The notes beneath the pieces are model-generated. The model worked only from the letters and a program-made list of their open reading frames with translations. It did not search any database and was not told where the DNA came from. 64,000 nucleotides of DNA from Gracilaria gracilis (taxonomy: Eukaryota > Rhodophyta > Florideophyceae > Gracilariales > Gracilariaceae), in assembly GCA_030374805.1 (NCBI GenBank), contig JARGSG010000205.1, positions 1 to 64,000 on the forward strand, given 5' to 3'. Position 1 is the first letter of the stretch. Every line of letters begins with the position of its first letter. A program made the translations under genes and the position numbers. Positions 40,681 through 50,418 of the stretch are shown in pieces.

Positions 40681-41991
40681 CTATCGTCGCTGTTCCACAG
40701 GCACATGTAAAGATCCAGGTGGTGGTTGCTGTTTTCGTTTTCTCCAGTAACGAACAATGAAGTTGTTGGGTATATTGCCAGGGGGTTCCATCGCATCATA
40801 AAATGCTGTCCATCCGTACCACCGAACTCGGTAACGAATTCCTTTTATGGTGTGCTCGTGTCCAACGATTTTATCGATGACTCCTTCCGATGTGGTAGGG
40901 GCATTGTTTGGTTCTGATGGGTTTGCCTGCGGCGGCGAAGGTACCTGGGGTGTTGTTGCTGCTGGTTCCAATGGGTCTGCACTGACTACTCTTGCCTCTG
41001 GTGGTGGTGGCTGTTGTTGATCTTCAGGTGGACTTCTTGGCTGTCCTTCTTCGACTGGGGTTTTTGTGATGCGATCAATTGATACGGTGTTCTCCAAACC
41101 CTTTTCCAGTATCGTTACCGTGTGATCGTCGCTTCGAATTACCTTAAATGGTCCTGTAGCCTTAGGGAGTAACTTCGATCGTATGTTTTCATCTACCAAT
41201 CGGTTTTCTCTTTCTTCGGCCGGTGTTGGGTGTGCCCCTTTTGGCGGAATGTCCACATAGACGTAGTCTCCTGGTCGGGCTGTGACGACGTGTTTTACCT
41301 TTTGGTCGTATAAGCGTTTATACCGTTGTTGGGCCTCCGTGAGTTTCCCGGTTGCCACCTTCAAGGACCGTCGTAGTCTTGACAGGATATCCTTCTTCAC
41401 CTGGGCGGCTGTTTGTCTACCCGGTGCCTTATGGTTTTCAGGCCCAGATTGGAGAATAATCCCAGGCGAGTGCCGTGATAGAACCAAGTCAAACGGAGTT
41501 GTTCCCGTCGATCGGTGTACCTGAAGGTTGTACGCGTACGTGAGCGGTTGAACAAAATCTGCCCAACTAGTTTGGTGCTCCTCTACATAGTGTCGGAGGC
41601 GTGCCACCAGTGTTGTGTTGTACCGCTCCACTTGGCCATTGGTTTGGGGATGGTATGCGGTTGTAAAGTAGTGTTTCAGACCGATCATGGTACAAACCGA
41701 CTCAAAGAACTTCGAGGCCAGATTGGATCCATTGTCCGTGAGAAGGTATATCGGTGCGCTATATGGATACATCCAGTGGTCCAAAAAGGTTTGTGCCAGA
41801 ACCGCTGAGGTCATACTTTTTAGGGGGATAGCTCTTGTGAGCTTAGTAAACCGGTCGGTAATGACCATGACGTACTTGTACTTCTTTGGCGTTTCTGGCA
41901 ATTGTCCAAGGAGGTCGATCGCCACGAATTCCAGAGGGCCCGCGGCTGGGAACAACTTTAGGTATTTGCGGTGTTTCCCTCGTCGGTGTTC
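40681..41991 (-). pseudogene. Integrase core and chromodomain, C-terminal part of copy B pol
   Basis: Starts in the linker right after the zinc-binding domain, at the TIR junction 41991. The retroviral-type integrase core follows with catalytic residues in FVAIDLLGQL (D), YLLTDNGSN (D) and YHPQTNGQVERYN (E). After a basic/Pro-rich linker comes a chromodomain, IVGHEHTIKGIRYRVRWYGW then MEPPGNI, the hallmark of chromoviruses, thought to steer integration to particular chromatin. The 424-codon frame from 41955 is open to its stop at 40681, so this half is intact; it is non-functional only because the other half is 8.4 kb away. Confidence 0.9.
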
Positions 41992-42008
41992 TCGGAATGC
42001 TAGTTTAG
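41992..42008 (+). repeat. Left terminal inverted repeat of the 8.4-kb segment
   Basis: TCGGAATGCTAGTTTAG; a perfect inverted match to 50402-50418. Related GCTAG/CTAGTT words recur in the next 90 bp, as in subterminal transposase-binding repeats. Confidence 0.8.
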
Positions 42009-42323
42009 TATGCTAGATCGCTAGTTATGGAAATAAAAGTCCGAAAAAACTAGAAATTTCGCAGAGTGCGCTAGTTGGCAAGGCAAAAAAATTTTTTTGG
42101 AAATCGCATTTCCACGTGCCGCAGTTTGAACTCCATTTGTTGAAGTTGTATGCTACTTTGCAGTTCGTGCGCCAATTCCCATTAGCTCAAATTCGTCGCA
42201 GTGGTCAAAATCACTCTAAAAATTTACTCTGAGGTCACCAGCGCTGGTTTATTCCAACTCGGCATTCGGATCCTGAGTCTTAGATTCCCTCAATGTCAAG
42301 TTAAAGAAGTCTAACGAACAACT

Positions 42324-43295
42324 CTACCCAATCTGGTACATCCTCCTAGCCCCAAAGCGGCTTCCAACCTCTCCCAGCCTCTTCTTCCCCTGCTCCTCCA
42401 ATATACGCTCCGCCGTTCTCGTAGCCGCCGCCGCACTCCCGAACCCCACCAACGGCGCCCCACCCGGCAGCTGCGGCGGCACAAACACCTTCCCATCCTG
42501 GTCCACCATCATCCCACCCTTCCTTCTCTTCTTCAGTCGACTCCCCGTACCTTCTCCTCCCTTCTCTTCTCCCCCCCTCTCCCTCACACTCCCCCGCCAA
42601 CCCCGAGAACCAGGCGACACCGACGACCCTTTAACTGCTCTCTCTCCCACCCCTACTCCCCCTCCCTTCACCATTTCCTTCAACTCCAACATCAATTTAC
42701 CCGCCTTCTCCACCTGTCCCACTTGCTGCTCCAACACTTCAACCCTACCCTTCAGCCCCATGTTCTCCCTCCACAGCCTCCCCGGCTCCCTCCACACGGA
42801 CTCCAACATCCCATTCACATGTCCTACAGCCCCACCCCAGTCAACTTCACCCTCTTCCGAATCGTCGAAATCAATTCCATTGGCAAACCAACCTCCGACA
42901 CACTCAGTACCACCCCTCCCATCTCTGCCACCATCTCCGACAGAATGTTGTCCAAACTCTCCTTCAAACTCCCCCCAATCTTCCTCACCCATTCCTCCAT
43001 TTCCCCCATAAACCTTCTCTCCGGTCCTCCTCCTCCATCCCCATTTCAAACCCTCTGCCTCACACAAACCCCCCTTCAGTACCCCCTTTTCCTTCCGCGG
43101 CGGCGTCTCTGGCACTTCCGTTCTATGCAGCAGAGCCATTAGCTTTTCGTCACCAACGTATCCATTCGACATCCCGAGAAAAGACGGCGTCCTGCGATAA
43201 ATCACTTGAACAGACCTGAGCGACTCACAACAACTCTCGTCCTTCCCACCCCTGATCACAGCCATTACACTCGTGGCCACACCCCCCTCCACCAC
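42324..43295 (-). CDS. Unknown coiled-coil protein in the 8.4-kb segment
   Basis: An open frame of 323 codons without a recognised family. It is Gly/Glu/Arg-rich. A heptad-like helix at about 170-215 (VWREPGRLWRENMGLKGRVE, then VLEQQVGQVEKAGKLMLELK) should form a coiled coil. A basic stretch SRLKKRRKGG follows near 260, then VFVPPQLPGGAPLVG. The combination of basic patch and coiled coil is compatible with a DNA-binding or structural protein of the element. The ATG at 43295 is the first in frame; whether it is translated is unknown. Confidence 0.45.
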   Translation of the reverse strand: MVEGGVATSVMAVIRGGKDESCCESLRSVQVIYRRTPSFLGMSNGYVGDEKLMALLHRTEVPETPPRKEKGVLKGGLCEAEGLKWGWRRRTGEKVYGGNGGMGEEDWGEFEGEFGQHSVGDGGRDGRGGTECVGGWFANGIDFDDSEEGEVDWGGAVGHVNGMLESVWREPGRLWRENMGLKGRVEVLEQQVGQVEKAGKLMLELKEMVKGGGVGVGERAVKGSSVSPGSRGWRGSVRERGGEEKGGEGTGSRLKKRRKGGMMVDQDGKVFVPPQLPGGAPLVGFGSAAAATRTAERILEEQGKKRLGEVGSRFGARRMYQIG

Positions 43296-43688
43296 GCAGG
43301 CCTATTTGTATCACAATTTTCTATACCTCAATTTCCCGCCAATCCCTAAAAACTCCATTTTCCCCGGATAATTCCATATTTTCGTTTTTTCCTTTCAGTA
43401 CCATCCCACAAAAGCCCTCCATAGCGCCCGTTTCTTAACTCCTTACCATAACATCTTCCCCTTTATACTTTATTTCGGTACATATCTTTTTATAAACACA
43501 TTCATCAGTCCTAATCCCTTGATACCCACCTACCTCATTCTTTCAACTACTTAGTCATAAAAACTATCTTTTCCTTTGAAACCACTTTATCGATATATAC
43601 ATCGGCAACGTCGTTCTCTACTTAAGCCTCTCCTCCTTCTTCTCCTGTAGCACAATAACTCGTCACAGCATCCAACAAATTCGACATA

Positions 43689-44530
43689 ATGAGCTCACCT
43701 TACTCTTCTCACCGTTTCTCCCACACCCCAGCTATTGTTGTATGCGGAGGCCGCATTGGCTCTATGCGTTACGACCACGGAACCCCTCAAAATACCATTC
43801 TTTCACTCCAAGATTTCGTAGCCGTACACAGCATTCCGCAAGGTCCCATTTTCTTCTACGGCAGGACCAACTTGTTGGAAACAGTAATTCGCTTATGCCC
43901 TACATCTCGTAGACAAGACTTGATCTTCATTCATAACGGCCACATTCTTCCCATTCTCTCAAAACATGGTCTTCATCACACCACACAAGCAGTTCTTTAC
44001 ATCGCCGTACTCACTCTCGGCGCACCTCCACAGGATGGCGTCACCCCTCTTACTCCCAACGGCCTCACAACTATCACCGGAAAATGGGCTTTTGCTCTAG
44101 CACAGCGCTTTTTTAACGCAGATCTCACTTGCAATATCGTTGACGAAAAGCCTTTTCTAAATCATTCTACGAAAAGCTCGTCTGGATCTCTCCATTGAAC
44201 CTAGTTGATTCCTCCCACGACTTCATTACCATGCATGACGTGGCCACCCACTACAATACCATAGTCTCAACGATAATGAAGAAACTCCTGGGCATAGTCT
44301 CCTCCGAGACAGGTATCTCCTACAATATCCCCTTCACAGTGCAATCCCTCCTCGCCTACGGAAGCACTCTTACCTTCTTCCCCGCCTCATTCTCTGAGTA
44401 CGAATTCAGAAATGCTTACTTCTACCTTTCCTCCGAGGATACCAAGAGAGCGGGGTTGCCTAACCCTGCCTCTTTTCACACCAACTATGTCAATGTCCTT
44501 AGAATGACATTTTCTTTTAGTACCAGTACA
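43689..44530 (+). pseudogene. NAD(P)-binding reductase-like protein (ketopantoate-reductase type), frameshifted
   Basis: The first frame (43689-44198, 169 codons) starts with a Rossmann-type strand and glycine turn (AIVVCGGRIGSM), then GPIFFYGRTNLLETVIRLCP and RRQDLIFIHNGHILPIL. This is the pattern of a little-studied ketopantoate-reductase-like family in plants and algae. Around 44150-44165 the reading shifts to the next frame, where the family's next helix appears (YEKLVWISPLNL), and continues to about 44530 before becoming incoherent. It is therefore a host-like gene fragment carried within a transposable segment, broken by one shift. The family call is by eye; the enzyme activity is unknown. 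Confidence 0.45.
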
Positions 44531-44722
44531 TCTTTGCTCTCTTCTTGTAAAAAGATATCTTCGCACAATACTCTCTCTCCTTATCCCACGTTTTGTAACT
44601 CATTTTCTTTCTTCAACAATCCTTTTATGCTCACATCACATCAAAACATTCGTTCATTTATTATTCCTAGTGAAGTCACCTCACTCTCACACACAGAACA
44701 CTACACGCCCTACATGTTATAT

Positions 44723-45265
44723 CTAGTCCTCCTCATAATCCATTATCATCGGTCCCTCCTCGTAGTCACCATCCGTGTTATCAGCCTTATTGCCTTGTAC
44801 CTCGTCATCTTCCTCTTCGTAATCCTCCTCTCCAACTTCCTCTTCCTCCATTTCCAAGTTGCTCACAGAACTTTCCTTCTCGTCCAGCTGGTCGTTCGGG
44901 TCTTCCCCGAGCCCAAATTTCTCATCTAAGAATTTGTGCCGAAAAGCAGGCTGCCTGTGCACCGCATCAGGGAGCTTGTATCCTTTGGGCACAAAGTATA
45001 TGTGATACCGTAGACAATTCTCTTTCACCAGCCCATCCATGTACCCAGCCCCGGCATGAAACACATCTCCCCTTCCAATAAACATGGAGTACGGTGGAAC
45101 CCTGAACTTATTCACAACCATCGTACGAGACAGCCTCTTCAAACTCTTGTCATCCGTCACATACATATTATGTGGCCTCTCACATACCATATCACAAAAG
45201 AGCTCCCCACGGAGGCCATCATAAAGAATCCCGGAATCTTCCCGTTGTTCTTCTTCTTATTCGTC
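44723..45265 (-). pseudogene. Jelly-roll (cupin/2-oxoglutarate-oxygenase-like) protein, 5' truncated
   Basis: The first ATG in frame is at 45190, but the frame stays open and protein-like to a stop near 45265, so the N-terminus seems missing. The conserved piece is FRVPPYSMFIGRGDVFHAGA followed by LRYHIYFVPKGY: a strand-turn-strand with GDxxHAGA and then xRxHxYF, as in double-stranded beta-helix proteins that occur in algae and oomycetes, often near transposons. The C-terminal 65 residues are an acidic tail of Glu and Asp. It converges on the reductase-like pseudogene. The function is unknown. Confidence 0.45.
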
Positions 45266-45642
45266 CATTTCTGACGCCTCGCTGTTCCTCTTCGATCGTG
45301 CTGACTCCGGCCTCCTTTTATAGTTCAGAGGCGCAATGTTGGATACAAAGGGTTGAAACAATTCGAAACGTAGGTTACGGCCGTCGAGAATGCTCGCGAG
45401 AACGTATAATGGACGTACCCTTCTCAATCACGTTCCTGGCCTTCACTTCTTGACCGAACAATGCGCCAGCTCAATATAAGTTTGAACTAAAGTGGTTTCG
45501 TATTTCACGTTTTATAATTCACTATCGCTTTATTTGGAAAGTTACATGATCGTCATAAGTACTACGTACGTGTAGCTTTAGAATAAAGGCACCCAATTTT
45601 GAAGGAAAAAAGAATTGAATTGCGTCCGTTAAGTTGGCGCAA

Positions 45643-45717
45643 GGACAGCGGACCGGGGTGGAGTGGCGCTTCATCAGTGCCCTGATGAAGCCCCACCCCT
45701 ACCTTGACCGCTGTCCA
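45643..45717. repeat. About 75-bp palindrome, copy 1
   Basis: The left half begins GGACAGCGGACCGGGGTGG, the right half ends CTTGACCGCTGTCC, and the centre is CTTCATCAG-TGCC-CTGATGAAG. It is the first member of a family of imperfect palindromes in this segment. The transcript would fold into a long hairpin. Confidence 0.85.
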
Positions 45718-45748
45718 CGGCGCATGGGCCCTAAAAATTTATTTTTTC

Positions 45749-45822
45749 GGGCAGCGGTCTGGGGTGAAGTGGCACTTCATCAGTGCCCTGATGAAGCGCC
45801 ACTCCACCTCGGACCGCTGTCC
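45749..45822. repeat. About 75-bp palindrome, copy 2
   Basis: Arms GCAGCGGTCTGGGGTGAAGT and ACTCCACCTCGGACCGCTGT around CTTCATCAG-TGCC-CTGATGAAG. It lies 31 bp from copy 1. Confidence 0.85.
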
Positions 45823-46150
45823 ATGCGCCATGGCCGATGAACCTGACGACACCTCGGACGGTGGTTTACGCGCCGTGGCCGATGAAACTGGATGACACTA
45901 TGGACCCCCATTGTTCTGGTAGAAGATGAATTCTATATCAGGAACTTTACATCCCATAAAACTAAATATGGTAGTTCTACGGACTACCCCTTTTAATCTC
46001 TAGTCGTTTTCTATCTCAATTTCCAAGGTACTAACGGATTAGTTACATGGTTACACAATGGTACTACCATGTACAGCATAAAATCCCGTACCAGTTTTTA
46101 AGCAACATAGAAATACTTATTATTATCCCACCCAGGGTGTCTGGGTAGCT

Positions 46151-46292
46151 GAACGAGGTCGAGCAGCGCTTCATCAAGGCATCGATGGGGCCCGACTTCA
46201 CTTTGACCGCTGTCCACGGCGCGTAGATGACGGACTGAAATGAGGTTTCAACAGTGCATCGATGAAGTGCCGCTCGAGCTTGGTTCCTTTCC
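46151..46292. repeat. Two degenerate palindrome copies
   Basis: 46151-46215 ends with TTTGACCGCTGTCC and 46232-46292 keeps CAGTGCATCGATGAAGTGCC; both left arms are eroded. Further partial copies lie at 46794-46842 and 47410-47435 (right arm only). Confidence 0.55.
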
Positions 46293-46481
46293 AGTGGCCC
46301 ATCCACAACTGCAAAGGCTGGCACACCGATTCTCATAGACGACAACGAAAAGCAGTTCTACGCGCGCGCCACTCGAGAGGTGCTACACATGCGGGGCACA
46401 GTAGCAGTACCACGCGCGCCCCGGATGCAGTGTTGTAGGACCGACTGGGTCTGCAATGCAAAACAAAAATTGTAATTTTTT

Positions 46482-46555
46482 GGACAGCGGTCCGATGTGC
46501 AGTGGCGCTTCATCACGGCCGTGATGAAGCGCCACTCCACCCCGGACCGCTGTCC
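46482..46555. repeat. About 75-bp palindrome, copy 3 (best match)
   Basis: Arms GGACAGCGGTCCGATGTGCA and CACCCCGGACCGCTGTCC, centre TTCATCACGGCCGTGATGAA, which is itself a perfect palindrome. The central core differs from copies 1 and 2 yet remains self-complementary, i.e. compensatory change. Confidence 0.88.
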
Positions 46556-46885
46556 GGCCCACTGTGTAGACCGCGGTCGTGGACGAGTTTCGAGGGATTC
46601 CAGGCACCCCAGAAACGTTTATTGGCACTACTTGAAGTGCATATGCAAGGACGTACGCCAAACAAAACAGTTCGAAGTAGAGCAGATGTCCTCACATTTC
46701 ACAATTAGCATTCAAGGCCAGTACATTGCGGATCTCAATGCAGCTTAGATTCGACGCCAAAGGCGTGTGTGAAGCGGAGCATAATTGTGTACCTCTTCAT
46801 CAGTGCAACGATGAAGCACCGCTCTACCTCGGTTCGCTGTCCAGTGGAGCAGACCTCCAAAAACTATCAATTCCATTTGCACATG

Positions 46886-46957
46886 AACAGCGGACCGGAG
46901 TGGTATAGCGTTTCATCGGTGTACCTATGAAACGCAACTTCACTTTGGTCCGCTGTC
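46886..46957. repeat. About 75-bp palindrome, copy 4
   Basis: Arms AACAGCGGACCGGAGTGG and CACTTTGGTCCGCTGTC around GTTTCATCGGTGTACCTATG; more diverged. Confidence 0.75.
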
Positions 46958-47478
46958 AAACCTTGCTGTCGGCTTTCTTATTTCTATGGTTGGAGGATCT
47001 GGTCAGCTTTGCGCTCCATTAAAAGAAGCGATGACACGCAGGATTAGCCACACGATTAAGGTGTTTCGGGTCTATTGGAAGAACTTTGAGGTTCCTGCAG
47101 CCTAATTTGATAACAATGGAAAGCCTATGAACCAAAATGGGACCCCATGCAAATTCGAGAACCTGGTCTGTAGCTTTGGGTTTCCATACTTCATAAAACA
47201 CTTTTTGTGTTCATTACACATCCAAGGTTGTTCTTTACTTATTGTACACCATCCCATGATATTAGATAGGATCTGAGTGTTCTTTTGGGTAGCAATAGAG
47301 TGTGAATAGAGTAACAATATTGTCACGCAATTAAGCTAACATGTCATTTCTGGCAGCCCTTTGCTATAGATAGTACACGTATTTATAGCGTGAGATATAT
47401 ATAGATTAAGCGCCAGTCCACCCCGGTCCACTGTCTGCTCCTCGTGGCAAGCCAAAAACATTTACCTATTTGGCCTGG

Positions 47479-47550
47479 ACAGCATACTAGGGTGGGATTA
47501 AGCTCAATAGGGACCCCGATGAATCGCCACTGCACCCCGCTCCACTGTAC
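47479..47550. repeat. About 75-bp palindrome, copy 5, diverged
   Basis: Begins GGACAGCATACTAGGGTGGG and ends GCACCCCGCTCCACTGTAC; arms still pair over most of their length. Confidence 0.6.
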
Positions 47551-47979
47551 AGAAAGCATTCACTTCCGTACCGTGTAAGAATGTCCACGGATATGGAGGG
47601 CCTTTGGCCACGTTACGTGGTACACTTCTCATGTTTTGTAGCGCGTACTTAAGCACTCCTACCCTTCCGCGGAATTCCACGATAAGCGGAACGCTCCTTA
47701 CCACCCCGTTACGGTTTCACGGGATATGTTCTTTTTCTGCCACAGCAAGCGCGTGGGTCTCTTGCTCGTTACAGAACATGAATATATCTCTGCGCACCGT
47801 ATGGGTGGTGTGGACTATCCGTACTTGTTCTGTTGACCGGACGGAGTAACACACGAGGTACATTCAAAGATCTTTGTCTTTCTTTCCCAGTTATGTTAAC
47901 TGGGGCTCTTCGTGCGATTTCGATGCTAGTGAGCACTCATTGAGTGGTAGTGAAAGATTTGTGAAACTGAAACTAATTG

Positions 47980-49954
47980 CTAATCGGGGCTATATGGCAG
48001 GGGAGAAATTAGGGCTTGGCGATTTGGTATCGATAGAACCTCGTCAGGTAGAATCGGTGAACGCGCCGATGTAACCGAGAAGTGAAGGAAGAAGCGCGGT
48101 AGTTGGTGACGGAGAATTTGATCGAAGCCGAGGATGGAAGATGATCGGAGGATTCCAAACCAAGGAGGTACTTTCTCGCAGGTGGAGTGGGTAGAGAGAG
48201 GAACTGGGTGGGTGGTGTTCGGAGTTTTTCGATGGCGGCGAGCATGATGAATTCGGAAACGCCGAGGTGGAAGTTGTGGAGTGGTTTGAAGGGAAAATGT
48301 TGTAAGGAGAGAGGAGCGCCGTGATGTTGAGAAGAGAATATGATTGGGAGATGGAGGAGTACTTTGCGAGGGAGAGGGAGTGGAGGGCTTCAAAGGATAT
48401 TTCCTTTGTCTTGCAGAATACTCATTGCTTGCAGCCAAGGAGAATGTTTCGTGATTCTAGGAGGAGAGTGGATTGGGATTTGCGTGCGGCATTGGTCTGG
48501 TCCTGGGTTCGGGAAAGTGGAGTGTGATTTGCGTGCGGCGTGGGTCTGTTCCTGGTTTCGGAGGGAAGGGTATGGATTGTGTAGAGCGAGGTCTGAGGGG
48601 GTGACGCTGCACCTGTGAGGAGGGTCTTAGGGGAGTGTTCCGTGGGAGATGACGAGGATGTCCTCCGCTTCCGGAATTTCATCGGAGTAGCTGGCATTAA
48701 TTGTGTAACAGTGGTGGAGAACGCCATGGGGTTCACGGAAGGGAAACCCGTTGAGAGTGGTGAGCAGAGAGTTGAGAAGGTTAGAGATGGCGAGCTGAAT
48801 CAGTTCCATTTTGGTCTGGCCTGGGATTGCAGAGGAGATTTGAGGGATGCCTTCGTGGCTTTCGGAGGCGCGGTTGGGTGGAAGGAGATTTGCAAGTAGC
48901 CGAGAAGGATGGAGTTTTCAGTAACGCAATTGCGATGGAAGGAATAAGAGATGGTGAAGAATGTGATGGGAAGGTAGTAGGTGGTCATAGGAAGAGAATT
49001 TGAGGAGGTGAAGGACTTGACTACGTAACTTTGGAAGAGCAAGTAAAGGAGTCAATACCGGTGGTGTCGCGAGATGGTCGGATGCATGAGTTGTAGGAGG
49101 ACTGAATGAGGGCGGCTTTTAGGGAGGGGAAAGCTTCTTGGCCGAGGGCGGAGGCCATGGGGTGGAGGAAAGCAGGGTCGCCGGATGCAATGGTATTGGA
49201 GAGGGGCTGGAAGAAGGTGTTGTGAAAGTGTGCGAGGGCGAGTGGTTGTTTGAGGACCTGGGTGGCTTCTCTGTGGACGACAGTGGTGGAGAAAAACTGC
49301 TGTGCGTCTGTAAGGGTGGTGCGGGCGAAACAGATGGTGCTGAATTGGTGCTGGAGGTGGTGTTCCGGGAGCTTTAGGCGCTGGGTAGCGGAGCAGACGG
49401 AATTATGGAATGTGGATTTGGAGAAGGCGCGGTCGTGTGGGAAGGGAGATGACTTTGTGCGCCGTGCGGTGGCCGAGGGAGGAGGTGATGAAAGAGATGT
49501 ATAGGGGCATTCGTTGAAGTTGGGGGTTGTCGAGGAGTTGGAAGGGAGTGGGGGTTGGGGGAGGTGGGGGAGGGGGGTGGAAGATAGACCAATGGGTGTT
49601 GTGGTTTTATGGTAGGCGTCTTGGATGTGGGGTGGAAGGGAGAGTTGCTGGTGATGATAAGAGTTGTGGTATAGGATGGCGACGGTGTCGAAAGGGCGGT
49701 TTGTGGGAGGGGATATAAAGAAAGTTGAGGGGTGGAATTGAGACCCTTGGTTCATAGGGGGAAGTAGGGGTGCCTCCGCAGGGGGAGAGGAAACGCTTGG
49801 TCGCGGTGAGGCGATTGGTGCATCTTCTCTGGTGCCTTTCGATTGCGGGGATGGATTGGCAGAAGAAGGACCAGCATTTAAAGCAGCCATTTGGAATGTT
49901 GGGGAAGGGTGGAGGGCTGGCGGGGGATGAGGGGTTACGTACCGGGGAGCGCAT
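47980..49954 (-). pseudogene. Unknown protein(s) with a CCHC-type zinc finger, reading broken
   Basis: The minus strand is protein-like across most of 49954-47980 but in alternating frames: 49607-49954, 49021-49890, 48800-49042, 48627-48809 and 47980-48438. The first piece holds a putative zinc finger of form CX2CX13HX3C (CFKC ... ERHQRRC). The next, 289 codons, is Ser/Pro/His-rich with PFDTVAILYHNSYHHQQLSL and a helical C-terminal part (LTDAQQFFSTTVVHREATQV). No family is recognised. A zinc finger at the N-terminus would fit a DNA-binding protein of the element, possibly its lost transposase. Introns rather than frameshifts cannot be excluded. Confidence 0.4.
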
Positions 49955-50401
49955 TATGGGGCACGGACGTTGGGACAGAATGGTGGGGACGTTTACACAT
50001 GATGCAAAGGCGTTTCAAATATTGCTTTTATAAATGTATGATGTAAACGTGTTGTCTAGTGAACCGATCTCCACAAATTGAAAATGTATTCTTTGTATTT
50101 GTATACTTCTATCCCTATTCGATAAGCAGTTATGTAAGTATCTATATTGCTATTCGCTACCGTATACATGAAAATATGTGGCACCTACACACCTACATTG
50201 TGCTGCGAAACTACCATAAACGGAAGAAGCATGCTAGTTTCCCTTCCACCCAAACTCGCAAAGATGGAAATGATTTGAAATAATTCTTTCGGAAAAAACT
50301 AGCAGAAGTGGAAAGGTGGAAATATTTTCGGAAAATAACACTTCCAAAGTTGGATATATTCACCGGTTTTTCGTTCGTTTTAATTGGGTCATTTTTGACC
50401 C

Positions 50402-50418
50402 CTAAACTAGCATTCCGA
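50402..50418 (-). repeat. Right terminal inverted repeat of the 8.4-kb segment
   Basis: CTAAACTAGCATTCCGA, the perfect inverse complement of the left end. Inside it, GGGTCAAAAATGACCC (about 50386-50401) is a second short palindrome. Confidence 0.8.

Larger units (their letters stand above)
45266..47980. other. Gene-poor, palindrome-rich part of the 8.4-kb segment
   Basis: Apart from the palindromes, only short unconvincing frames are seen. A stretch near 47500-47710 has a peptide-like minus-strand frame (PLIVEFRGRVGVLKYALQNM) that may be a gene remnant. Confidence 0.4.
41992..50418. mobile_element. 8.4-kb TIR-bounded segment inserted in the copy-B integrase gene; unknown type
   Basis: Both ends carry the perfect 17-bp inverted repeat TCGGAATGCTAGTTTAG (41992-42008; its complement at 50402-50418), positioned exactly where the integrase reading is interrupted. 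No clear target duplication is seen (flanks GTTC and TACC). No transposase is recognised. The contents are an unknown coiled-coil ORF, a reductase-like pseudogene, a jelly-roll-type ORF, a set of about 75-bp palindromes and a zinc-finger-type ORF. Base composition and content differ from the surrounding retroelement. It could be a non-autonomous or decayed DNA transposon with captured genes, or a new family. Confidence 0.7.

Noticed and set aside
40681-41955. Chromodomain protein as a host chromatin gene
   Set aside because: It is fused behind an integrase core with D, D, E residues, inside LTRs with a target duplication.
45634-45895. Small frames over the palindromes
   Set aside because: They only translate the repeated hairpin sequence, in several frames and both strands.
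45643-47552. CRISPR-like array
   Set aside because: Repeats are palindromes of about 75 bp at irregular spacing without spacer structure, in a eukaryotic transposon context.
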